NCBI GenBank assembly: GCA_015494815.1
Contig: WGAK01000027.1
Span: 1 to 6,501, forward strand
Direction of reading: 5' to 3'
Length of the DNA stretch: 6,501 nt
DNA from: Anaerolineales bacterium
GTDB lineage: Bacteria; Chloroflexota; Anaerolineae; Anaerolineales; DRMV01
Numbering within the stretch: the stretch's first letter is position 1; every line of letters begins with the position of its first letter. The notes below the pieces were generated by a model. The model ran no database searches and was not told the origin of the DNA. It saw only the letters and a program-made list of their open reading frames with translations. The translations under genes and the position numbers were made by a program. Below, in pieces: positions 1 to 6,174 of the stretch.

Positions 1-441
1 CAGGGCGGGGCTCAGGCCGCGGCCGCGCGCGCGCTGCAAGGCACCATTGCCATCGCCAACGCGCGGCAGGCGTATCAGGCCTTCAAGGAAGTCTTCTCGG
101 GCGAGCGTTTCGCGGCCCTGGCCGCGCAGGGTGCGCGGGTGCAGCGCCCGTTGTGGGCCTCCACCAGCACCAAGAACCCGGCCTATCCCGACACGCTGTA
201 TGTGGACCACCTCATCGGCCCGCAAACGGTGAACACCGTGCCGCCCAAGACCTGGGCCGCGTTCGCGGACCACGGCACTCCGCGGCTGACGCTGGAGGCC
301 GATGTGGAAGGCGACGCGGCCCGGCTGGCGCAACTGGCCGCCTTGGGCGTGGACCTGGACGCCATCACCGCGCAGTTGGAGGAAGAGGGCGTGCGCGCGT
401 TCGTCGAGGCTTACGACGCGTTGCTGGCCGCGCTGGCCTGA
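1..441 (+). CDS. tal: Transaldolase, C-terminal part (5' end outside window)
   Basis: The reading frame is open from the first base to a TGA at 439-441 and gives 146 residues. Transaldolase moves a dihydroxyacetone unit between sugar phosphates in the cytosolic non-oxidative pentose phosphate pathway. The diagnostic stretch starts near residue 52 of the fragment: LWASTSTKNPAYPDTLYVDH, followed directly by LIGPQTVNTVPP. This is the late-barrel signature of the longer bacterial Tal family, in which the WAST and TVPP segments lie near the phosphate-binding end of the barrel. The Schiff-base lysine would lie upstream, outside the window. The tail is a helical, Ala/Leu-rich segment ending LLAALA, as expected for a natural C-terminus. 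The gene stops here, so it is not continued into a glucose-6-phosphate isomerase as in Tal-Pgi fusions, unless that part is encoded separately. The family call is firm; the start and upstream partners cannot be seen. Confidence 0.93.
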   Translation, partial: QGGAQAAAARALQGTIAIANARQAYQAFKEVFSGERFAALAAQGARVQRPLWASTSTKNPAYPDTLYVDHLIGPQTVNTVPPKTWAAFADHGTPRLTLEADVEGDAARLAQLAALGVDLDAITAQLEEEGVRAFVEAYDALLAALA

Positions 442-443
442 GG

Positions 444-483
444 GGGGCCGGTAATGCCGGTACGGCCCCGCGTCGGGGACGCG
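444..483 (+). terminator. GC-rich hairpins after tal, possible weak terminator
   Basis: Two adjacent hairpins follow the transaldolase stop almost directly. The first pairs GGGGCCG (444-450) with CGGCCCC (463-469) around a 12-nt loop. The second pairs CGCGTC (469-474) with GACGCG (478-483) around GGG. They share base 469, so they would stack or compete. No T-run follows, so this is not a canonical intrinsic terminator. It could instead be a small dispersed palindrome or a 3'-end stabiliser. Confidence 0.35.
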
Positions 484-539
484 TAGGAAGGTGCAGATTG
501 GACGTTTGCCTTGCACCAGCAGGCGAGGGTGAAGCGAGA

Positions 540-548
540 TGTTATAAT
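540..548 (+). promoter_or_regulatory. Extended -10 promoter candidate for the R-M operon
   Basis: The sequence TGTTATAAT is a perfect TATAAT hexamer (543-548) preceded by TG at the extended -10 position. No good -35 hexamer lies 16-18 bp upstream; the closest match, TTGCAC at 511-516, is 26 bp away. Extended -10 promoters can work without a strong -35. Initiation near 555 would give a leader of about 184 nt that runs through the palindromic element at 592-680 before the methyltransferase start. The hexamer stands out in otherwise GC-rich DNA, but it may belong to a repeat rather than serve as a promoter. Confidence 0.42.
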
Positions 549-591
549 GCTTACAGGACTTACAGCCCAACAGGCAAAAATCGCTGTTGTG

Positions 592-680
592 TGTCATGGC
601 GAGCCGCCGAAGGCGGCGAAGCCATCCCCCGGACGGTGGGGGAGATTGCTTCGGCGGGCTTCGCCCGCCTCGCAATGACA
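592..680. repeat. 89-bp cloverleaf-like palindromic element (REP/MITE-like)
   Basis: The ends TGTCATGGCGAG (592-603) and CTCGCAATGACA (669-680) are inverted repeats matching at 11 of 12 positions. Inside are two perfect hairpins: GCCGCC-GAA-GGCGGC (603-617) and a 7-bp GGCGGGC/GCCCGCC stem with a TTC loop (653-669). The central arm is built from 618-630 and 638-652, an imperfect pairing of GAAGCC... with ...TTGCTTC plus a C-run/G-run. The whole folds as a closing stem, two side arms and a central arm. TGTCATTGCGAG ends are familiar to me from dispersed intergenic elements in several bacterial groups, but I cannot count copies here. No transposase is present, so if it moves it does so in trans. 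Confidence 0.7.
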
Positions 681-738
681 CAGAAACCGCGAACTGCGTA
701 ACTTCTGAATACTTGTGCATCGGTGGTAAGAGGCGCTT

Positions 739-1722
739 ATGGGCCGGCTACGGATTACGACACATTTTGACCCTCAGGCGGATGTGGTGCTTTACCAGGG
801 AGATTGCCTGGATTTTTTGCGTGAGGTCCCCGATGAGACCGTCGCGCTGGTGGTCACTTCGCCACCTTACAACATCGGCAAACCCTATGAAAGACGCCTT
901 GCACTGGACGAATATGTGGCCCAGCAGCGCGCGGTGATTACGGAGAGCGTGCGCGTTTTGAGACCCAACGGCAGCATCGGCTGGCAGGTCGGCAATTATG
1001 TCCATCAAGGGGAGGTGATTCCGCTGGATGTCCTCCTCTATCCCATCTTCAAGAGCCTGGGGCTCAAACTTCGTAATCGCATCGTGTGGACCTTCGGTCA
1101 CGGCTTACATGCCCGCAAACGTCTCTCCGGGCGTTATGAAGTGCTCTTGTGGTTTACCAAGGGCGATGATTACATCTTCAACCTGGATGCCATCCGAGTG
1201 CCGCAGAAGTATCCCAACAAACGCTACTTCAAAGGCCCGAAAAAAGGCCAACTTTCGGGGCATCCCTTGGGCAAAAACCCCGGCGATGTGTGGGAAATCC
1301 CCAATGTAAAAGCCAACCATGTCGAGAAGACCGCGCACCCCGCCCAGTTCCCGGTGGAATTGGTCGAACGGTTGGTGCTGGCCTTGACCCAACCGGGGGA
1401 TTGGGTGCTGGACCCCTTCATAGGCTCAGGCACCACCGCCATTGCCGCGCTGCTGCATGGGCGTCGGGCCATGGGGGCTGAGATGGTCCCCGAATACCTG
1501 GACATTGCCAGGGAGCGTTTGCGCTTGGGCGAACAGGGGCGCCTGCGCGTGCGTCCTATGGAGCGCCCCGTGTACGATCCCAGGGCCCCGCAGAAATCCT
1601 TGCCGCCGAAACGGGTACGCTTGGTTTCGGTGGCGGAATGGCGGGCAGAACAGACGCAACTTCCCCTCTTCGCGGCAGCCACGGAGCAAAAGGCGCCTTC
1701 GCCCTCGCCCCAGGAGACATGA
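739..1722 (+). CDS. Type II DNA methyltransferase, beta class (N4-cytosine or N6-adenine)
   Basis: This 327-residue protein transfers a methyl group from SAM to an exocyclic amino group of DNA, protecting host sites from the adjacent endonuclease. The catalytic motif IV is TSPPYN (SPPY at residues 41-44). A target-recognition region follows, then HPAQFP (200-205) in the motif X area, and the SAM-binding motif I DPFIGSGTT (225-233) with AMGAEMVPEY as motif II. The order IV - TRD - X - I is that of beta-class N6_N4_Mtase enzymes. SPPY rather than DPPY leans towards N4-cytosine but does not settle it. The start is ATG 739, with AAGAGG (728-733) five bases upstream. The last ~60 residues form a basic then Ala/Pro/Ser-rich tail containing QLPLF (307-311), resembling a beta-clamp-binding peptide. 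Base composition is lower than in neighbours: 32/60 and 29/60 G+C at 781-840 and 1141-1200, against 41/60 at 4741-4800 in metH. Confidence 0.92.
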   Translation: MGRLRITTHFDPQADVVLYQGDCLDFLREVPDETVALVVTSPPYNIGKPYERRLALDEYVAQQRAVITESVRVLRPNGSIGWQVGNYVHQGEVIPLDVLLYPIFKSLGLKLRNRIVWTFGHGLHARKRLSGRYEVLLWFTKGDDYIFNLDAIRVPQKYPNKRYFKGPKKGQLSGHPLGKNPGDVWEIPNVKANHVEKTAHPAQFPVELVERLVLALTQPGDWVLDPFIGSGTTAIAALLHGRRAMGAEMVPEYLDIARERLRLGEQGRLRVRPMERPVYDPRAPQKSLPPKRVRLVSVAEWRAEQTQLPLFAAATEQKAPSPSPQET

Positions 1723-1725
1723 GCC

Positions 1726-2295
1726 ATGCGGATCTTTTACGAATACTCGCACCTGGGGGGCAAAGAAATTCTTCAGGTGCGCTTCCCGCAGCACTTGCAG
1801 GAAATTCAAGCCGTCATTGCCGCGGTTCGGGCGGCGCGTACGAAAATCAGCCGTGAGCGAAGGCGCCGCGGGGAATCCCTCTTCAGCCCGGCAGCCATGA
1901 ACGCGCAATTCAAGCACCAGTTTCAAAGCCGAGGCTGGCACACCTTGCGAGACCGCTTTCGTCTGGAATTGCCCTCCGATTATCCGTCCCATCGAGATTT
2001 GCAGGGCTCCAAACAAGTGGACTTCGCCAAGGGTCGGGTTCTGGTCGAGGTCCAGTTCGGCAAGTACGCGTTCATGTTCTACGACCTGGCCAAGTTCCAG
2101 TACTTCTACAACGAAGCCCACGCCGAAGTGGCTGTGGAGATCGTCCCGGCCAAGCCGTTGCAAGAGCAGATGTCTTCGGGCGTGGCGTATGGCGAGCAAT
2201 TGGTGCACGACATCCTGCGCCTGCGCCGTCACTTCCCTGCCGTGCCGGTTTGGGTCGTGCTCGTTGTGCCTGACGAGGGGGAGGACACGGCCTAA
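1726..2295 (+). CDS. Type II restriction endonuclease, BglII/BstYI-like
   Basis: This 189-residue protein starts three bases after the methyltransferase stop. AGGAG at 1712-1716, inside the end of the methyltransferase gene, lies 9 bases before its ATG, so the two are translated from one message. The catalytic core is VDF (D99) followed nine residues later by E108-V-Q110, then FGKYAFMFYDLAKFQYF. The spacing D-x8-E-V-Q is that of BglII (Asp84, Glu93, Gln95 as I recall them), an unusual PD-(D/E)XK variant with Gln in place of the usual Lys. Length is slightly below BglII and BstYI, which are a little over 200 residues. Those enzymes cut A^GATCT and R^GATCY, so a GATC-centred target is likely; the exact site is inference. 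The N-terminal half contains a basic segment (TKISRERRRRGES). The C-terminus ends in a hydrophobic strand (VPVWVVLVV), consistent with a compact fold. No controller (C) protein gene is visible nearby, so how its expression is delayed on entry to a new host is unclear. Confidence 0.85.
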   Translation: MRIFYEYSHLGGKEILQVRFPQHLQEIQAVIAAVRAARTKISRERRRRGESLFSPAAMNAQFKHQFQSRGWHTLRDRFRLELPSDYPSHRDLQGSKQVDFAKGRVLVEVQFGKYAFMFYDLAKFQYFYNEAHAEVAVEIVPAKPLQEQMSSGVAYGEQLVHDILRLRRHFPAVPVWVVLVVPDEGEDTA

Positions 2296-2301
2296 CCCTG
2301 A

Positions 2302-2330
2302 GGCCCTGCCACACGGCGCGCGTCAGGGCC
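2302..2330. terminator. Hairpin between convergent genes, possible bidirectional terminator
   Basis: GGCCCTG (2302-2308) and CAGGGCC (2324-2330) form a 7-bp stem with a 15-nt loop in the tight gap between the endonuclease stop and the metH stop; the 3' arm reaches into the last codons of metH. An alternative stem pairs CCCTGA (2296-2301) with TCAGGG (2323-2328). Neither is followed by a T-run on either strand, so terminator function is only a guess from position. Confidence 0.28.
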
Positions 2331-5300
2331 GAAACTCCAACAACTGCTGCGTGCGACTCTTGCCCACATGGAAGTATTTGGCCAGCGGGTGGTGCACCAC
2401 GATGGCCGCGGTGGAGTGTTCGGGCACCAGTTGATACGCGGGCGTCAGGCTCATGCCCAAAGCCTGGCGCGCGGGCAACAGCCGAAACACCTTTTCGTGG
2501 TCCCGCAGGTCGGGGATGGCCGGATAGCCCCATGAGTAACGCTTGCCCCGCCCCGGCGGCAGGCCCAGTTCCCGGCGGATGTGGCGGTGGATGTATTCCG
2601 CGGTGGCCTCCGCGGTCTGCACGGCCAGGCCGTGGAAGAAGTAGGCCTCGCTGTAGTGCCCCGCGCCCTCCAGTTCCTGAAAGTGAGCCTCGGCCTGGGG
2701 CCCCACGGTGACCACCTGGAACGCGACCACATCCATGACGCGGTCGTGCACGCCGGCGAAGTAGTCGGCCAGGCACAGCCCCTCGCCGCCCACCTGCCGC
2801 GGGAAGGTGAAGACCTCCAGCACGCGCGGGTGGCCCTGCTCCACCGACGCGGGGTCGTAGACCAGCAGCCGATTGCCCTCCCGCTGCGCGGGGAAGTAGC
2901 CGTACACCGCCTGGGGCCGCAGCCAGCCGTGACGCCGCGCCGCGCGGGTCAGGTCCGCGAAGCGGGCCTCGAACTCGGCCTGCAGGCGCTCCCATTCGGG
3001 GCCGCGCGCGTTCTTCGCGCCCCACGACAGGCGGAAGAGTTCGCGCTTGTCCACCAGGGGGAACACGGCCTCCAGGGGGATGTCCCGCACCACCCTGACG
3101 CCCCACTCGCGCGGCCGGGGGATGTTGGGCGCGGGCGGCACGCTGCCGCAGTCTTCACACACCTCCACGCGCTTGCGGGCCTCTTGCGCCGCGCGACGCT
3201 GTTCGGCCTCCACCTGGGCGCGCAGTTCGGCCAGCAGGCGGGGCCGCGCCGCGGGGTCCATCAGTTGGTCCATGACCTGCAGGCCCTCGAACGCGTCCTT
3301 GCAATAGAACACGCCCGGCTCGTAGGGCTGCCCGTCCTCGGTGATGTTGATGCGCCGCCCAAAACGGCGGTTGATGGCCGCGCCGCCCACCAGCACGGGG
3401 AAGCGCAGGCCCCGGCGGTGCAGTTCGTTGACCACCTTGGGCATCTGCTGGCTGGTGGAAACCAGCAGCGCGCTCAAGCCGATGGCGTCGGCCCGGTGCT
3501 CCACCGCGGCCTGCAGGATGGTCTCCACGGGCACCTGCTTGCCCAGGTCCACCACCCGATAGCCGTTGTTGCTCAGGATGGTCTTGACCAGGTTCTTGCC
3601 GATGTCGTGCACATCGCCGTAGACCGTGGCCAGCACCAGGGTGCCCTTGTGCGCGCCTTCCTTCCGCACCAGGAAACGCTCCAGGTGGGCCACCGCGCGC
3701 TTCATCACCTCCGCGGACTGCAGCACGAAGGGCAGGATGAGTTCGCCCGCGCCGAATTTGTCGCCCACCTCTTTCATCGCCGGCAAGAGCACCTGGTTGA
3801 GAGCCCACACCGCGGCGTCGTGGGTTTGAGGGGTGGGGTGGTCGGGCAGGGCTTCAGGGCCGGGCAGGCCCAGGCGCTCGGCCAGCAGCGCGTCCAGGTC
3901 GGCCTCCAGGCCGTCCTTCAGGCGCTGCACGATGCGGCGGTGCACCCGCTCGGGGGTGGCGAGGCCCTCCAGCGGGTCCCTGGGCCCGCCGGCCTGCCAA
4001 TGCTGCCCCGCGGCTTGCTGGCGCTCGAAATAGGCCACGAAGCGGGCCAGCGCGTCCGCGCGGCGGTGGAAGATGAGGTCTTCGGCCAGGGCCCGCTGTT
4101 CGGGCGGAATGTCCGCGTAGGCCAGGATGTGCACGGGGTTGACGATGGCCATGTCGAGCCCGGCCTGCACCGCGTGGTACAGGAACACGCTGTTGAGCAC
4201 CGCGCGGGCCCATTTGCCCAGGCCGAAGGACACATTGCTCACGCCCAGGGAGGTGAACACGCCCGGCAGTTCGGCCTTGATGCCGCGGATGGCCTCTAAG
4301 GTGTGGCGGGCCGCGTCCGCGGTTTCGGGGTCGCCCGTGGCCAGGGTGAAGGTCAGCGGGTCCACCACCAGGTCCTCGGGCCGCAGGCCCTCGTCCAGCG
4401 CCAGGTCGTAGAGCCGACGGGCCACCGCCACCTTGTGCGCCGCGGTCCTGGCCATGCCCTGCTCGTCGATGGTGAGCACCATGACCGCGGCGTTGTAGGC
4501 TTTGGCCAGGCGGAAGACCCGGCGGGCTTTGTCGGGCCCGGCCTCCAGGTGGGTGGAATTGAGCAGCGCACGGCCGGGGTAGACCTGCAGCGCAGCCTCC
4601 ATGGCCGCGGGGTCCGTGGTGTCGAAGACCAGGGGCACGGGGATGCCCGTGGTCACCAGTTTGCGCACCACCGTGCGCATGAGATGGGCCTCGTCGTCCC
4701 GCTCGGTGACCGCGACCGAGACATCCAGCGCGTGCGCGCCGCCGTCCACCTGGTGTTGGGCCACGGTGACGATGCCGTCCCAGTCTTCGGCCAGCAGCAG
4801 GCGCTTGAACTTGCGGGAGCCCTGCGCGTTGCACCGCTCGCCGATGAGGAAAGGCGGCGGGTCCTGGCGCATGGCGTAGGCCCGAATGCCCGACGCGAGG
4901 CGGGGCACCCATCGGGCCTTACGCTGCGGCGCGGGCCGCCCGCGGAGCCGTTCCACCAGCAGCCGCAGGTGCTCGGGCGTGGTGCCGCAGCAGCCGCCCA
5001 CCACGCTCACGCCGAAAACCTCGACGAACTCCTGCATCGCGTCCGCGAAGGGCTCCGGCTCCAGGGGATAGACCGCCTCGCCGTCCACATTCAGGGGCAG
5101 GCCCGCGTTGGGCAGCACCGAGATGGGCAGGGGCGAGTGCCGGCTGAGGAACCGCACGGGCTCGCGCATGTGCTCGGGCCCGGTGGAGCAGTTCAGGCCC
5201 AGCAGGTCAATGGGCATCCCGGCCAGGATGGTCACCACGGCTTCGATGTCGGTGCCCAAGAGCATCCGGCCTGTGGTGTCCAAGGTGACCTGGGCCTGGA

Positions 5301-5901
5301 TGGGCACGAAGATGCCCGTCTCGTGCATGGCCCGATGCAGGCCGTGGATGGCGGCCTTGACTTCCAGGATGTCCTGGTGGGTCTCCAAGAGCAGCACATC
5401 CACGCCGCCCTGGAGCAGGCCCACGGCCTGCTCGCGGAACACATCGGCCAGTTGCGTGAAGGTGACATCCGAGAGGTCGGGGTCGTCCGCGGAGGGCAGT
5501 TTGCCCGTGGGCCCGATGGAACCGGCCACGAAGCGGGGGCGGCCATCGCGGGCCGCGTATTCGTCGGCTAAGCCGCGGGCCAGGGCCGCGGCCGCGCGGT
5601 TGAGTTCCAGCACCCGGTCTTGCAGGCCAAACTCGGCCGCGGTGATGCGGTTGGAACGGAAGGTGTCGGTCTCGATGACATCCACGCCGACCTCGAGGAA
5701 ACTGCGGTGGACCGTCTCGACGGCCTGGGGGTAGGTGAGGGGCAGGATGTCGTTGAAGCCCTCGTAGGCCTCGCCGCCGAAGTGGGCCGCGGTCAGGCCC
5801 AGTTTGGCCAGGTTGGTGCCCATCGCGCCGTCGAAGATGAGCACCCGCTCGCGCAGGGCGTCGAGATAACGGCGATTGGTGTAACGGCGGGGGTAGAACA
5901 T
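2323..5901 (-). CDS. metH: Cobalamin-dependent methionine synthase, full length
   Basis: The 1192-residue protein makes methionine and tetrahydrofolate from homocysteine and 5-methyltetrahydrofolate using B12; E. coli MetH has 1227 residues. All modules are present. The homocysteine domain (about 10-325) has DGAMGT (24-29) and the zinc cysteines C238 (GLNCSTGP) and C304/C305 (GGCCGTTPEH). The pterin domain (about 350-620) opens with GERCNAQGSRKFK. The B12 cap helices lie about 645-745. The B12 domain has D763-x-H765-x-x-G768, with H765 as the lower axial cobalt ligand, then S810 in GLSALLVS and GG at 839-840. The C-terminal activation domain (about 930-1192) has R1121-x3-GYPAIPD and ends with the conserved HSTAAIVVHHPLAKYF segment, so it can be reductively remethylated with SAM. 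A CEDC pair (915-918) sits in the linker before the activation domain. The ATG at 5901 has GAGGT four bases upstream (5910-5906) and opens directly into the conserved LRERVLIFDGAMGTN segment. Expression is under a SAM riboswitch. Confidence 0.97.
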   Translation of the reverse strand: MFYPRRYTNRRYLDALRERVLIFDGAMGTNLAKLGLTAAHFGGEAYEGFNDILPLTYPQAVETVHRSFLEVGVDVIETDTFRSNRITAAEFGLQDRVLELNRAAAALARGLADEYAARDGRPRFVAGSIGPTGKLPSADDPDLSDVTFTQLADVFREQAVGLLQGGVDVLLLETHQDILEVKAAIHGLHRAMHETGIFVPIQAQVTLDTTGRMLLGTDIEAVVTILAGMPIDLLGLNCSTGPEHMREPVRFLSRHSPLPISVLPNAGLPLNVDGEAVYPLEPEPFADAMQEFVEVFGVSVVGGCCGTTPEHLRLLVERLRGRPAPQRKARWVPRLASGIRAYAMRQDPPPFLIGERCNAQGSRKFKRLLLAEDWDGIVTVAQHQVDGGAHALDVSVAVTERDDEAHLMRTVVRKLVTTGIPVPLVFDTTDPAAMEAALQVYPGRALLNSTHLEAGPDKARRVFRLAKAYNAAVMVLTIDEQGMARTAAHKVAVARRLYDLALDEGLRPEDLVVDPLTFTLATGDPETADAARHTLEAIRGIKAELPGVFTSLGVSNVSFGLGKWARAVLNSVFLYHAVQAGLDMAIVNPVHILAYADIPPEQRALAEDLIFHRRADALARFVAYFERQQAAGQHWQAGGPRDPLEGLATPERVHRRIVQRLKDGLEADLDALLAERLGLPGPEALPDHPTPQTHDAAVWALNQVLLPAMKEVGDKFGAGELILPFVLQSAEVMKRAVAHLERFLVRKEGAHKGTLVLATVYGDVHDIGKNLVKTILSNNGYRVVDLGKQVPVETILQAAVEHRADAIGLSALLVSTSQQMPKVVNELHRRGLRFPVLVGGAAINRRFGRRINITEDGQPYEPGVFYCKDAFEGLQVMDQLMDPAARPRLLAELRAQVEAEQRRAAQEARKRVEVCEDCGSVPPAPNIPRPREWGVRVVRDIPLEAVFPLVDKRELFRLSWGAKNARGPEWERLQAEFEARFADLTRAARRHGWLRPQAVYGYFPAQREGNRLLVYDPASVEQGHPRVLEVFTFPRQVGGEGLCLADYFAGVHDRVMDVVAFQVVTVGPQAEAHFQELEGAGHYSEAYFFHGLAVQTAEATAEYIHRHIRRELGLPPGRGKRYSWGYPAIPDLRDHEKVFRLLPARQALGMSLTPAYQLVPEHSTAAIVVHHPLAKYFHVGKSRTQQLLEFRP

Positions 5902-5948
5902 GCGTACCTCGCGGCCAAAAGAATGGACGTTGGGCGTCTGGGGGAAAC

Positions 5949-5973
5949 AAAAAGCCCTCTGCGCAAGAGGGCT
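5949..5973 (-). terminator. Intrinsic terminator of the metH riboswitch
   Basis: Read on the minus strand, AGCCCTCT (5973-5966) pairs perfectly with AGAGGGCT (5960-5953) around a 5-nt loop, and the stem runs directly into TTTTTGTTT. This is a textbook intrinsic terminator. It sits between the SAM aptamer and the metH start, with about 47 bases to the ATG, which is the expected place for a transcription-terminating expression platform. Confidence 0.92.
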
Positions 5974-5994
5974 GATACCGGGGCATCATCCCTC
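5967..5994 (-). promoter_or_regulatory. Antiterminator helix of the SAM riboswitch
   Basis: On the minus strand, GAGGG (5994-5990) can pair with CCCTC (5971-5967). The helix continues inward with TGAT (5988-5985) against ATCA (5977-5974 region) plus a G-T pair, broken only by one A-G mismatch, closing a CCCCGG loop. Its 5' side takes bases from the 3' strand of aptamer helix P1, and its 3' side takes bases from the terminator stem. It therefore excludes both, as an S-box switch requires: no SAM gives antiterminator and read-through; SAM gives P1 plus terminator. This is my manual folding. Confidence 0.75.
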
Positions 5995-6094
5995 ATCTGC
6001 CAGGCGCAACGCCTGCCGGAATTGGCACCTTGTCGCGGGGCGACAGGTTGCCGAGGCTTCTCAGGGCCGGTTCCCTCCACCTCTCTGGATGAGG
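5991..6094 (-). promoter_or_regulatory. SAM-I (S-box) riboswitch aptamer upstream of metH
   Basis: The minus strand shows the S-box core in order. P1 is formed by CCTCATC (6094-6088) with GATGAGG (5997-5991), a perfect 7-bp helix. CAGAGAGGTGGAGGGA (6087-6072) gives the P2 side with its kink-turn region. CTGAGAAGCC follows, then GGCAACC leading into P3, TGTCGC/GCGACA with a 3-nt loop (6045-6031). The invariant GGTGCCAATTCC (6029-6018) comes next, then P4, CAGGCG-TTG-CGCCTG (6015-6001), and the closing GCAGATGAG. SAM binding should stabilise P1 and lead to termination at 5973-5949, lowering metH expression when SAM is abundant. The match in motif order and sequence leaves little doubt. Confidence 0.97.
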
Positions 6095-6133
6095 GCTCGC
6101 GGCGGCACCGCGAGCAGGGGGGGACATCCCCCC
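6095..6133 (-). other. Two leader hairpins stacked upstream of the SAM aptamer
   Basis: GCTCGCGG and CCGCGAGC (6095-6102 with 6108-6115) form a perfect 8-bp hairpin with a 5-nt loop that abuts aptamer helix P1 with no gap. Just upstream in the transcript, a G-run and C-run (6118-6123 with 6128-6133) form a second 6-bp hairpin with an ACAT-type loop. They are not part of the standard SAM-I aptamer. They may insulate or help fold it, or protect the 5' end of the leader. Confidence 0.55.
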
Positions 6134-6174
6134 ATATGTGGGTCATGCCAACGTGCCGTCGGTCAAGCAGGCCA

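Noticed and set aside
592..680. Palindrome considered as an intrinsic terminator or a tRNA-like gene
   Set aside because: There is no T-run after it, and the cloverleaf shape lacks tRNA features such as a T-loop GTTCRA and a CCA-compatible acceptor stem. A dispersed palindromic element fits better.
153..701. 182-codon plus-strand frame spanning the end of tal and the palindromic element
   Set aside because: Its first half is an out-of-frame, Arg/Gly-rich reading of tal and its second half translates the palindrome; no protein family is recognisable.
1426..2232. 268-codon minus-strand frame across the R-M genes
   Set aside because: It runs antisense to the catalytic motifs of both the methyltransferase and the endonuclease, which explain this DNA fully; no independent domain or ribosome site is seen.
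739..2295. A novel multi-gene defence system such as BREX, DISARM or a toxin-antitoxin module
   Set aside because: Only two genes are present and both match a classic type II R-M pair; neighbours are housekeeping or transport genes on their own transcripts.
2581..4299. Long open frame of 572 codons on the plus strand opposite metH
   Set aside because: It lies wholly antisense to a complete, motif-perfect metH, is rich in His/Gly/Gln/Ala as expected from the complement of GC-rich codons, and shows no recognisable domain.
4303..5571. Second long open frame of 422 codons opposite the 5' half of metH
   Set aside because: Same reason: antisense shadow with low-complexity, His/Gly/Val-rich sequence and no known motif.
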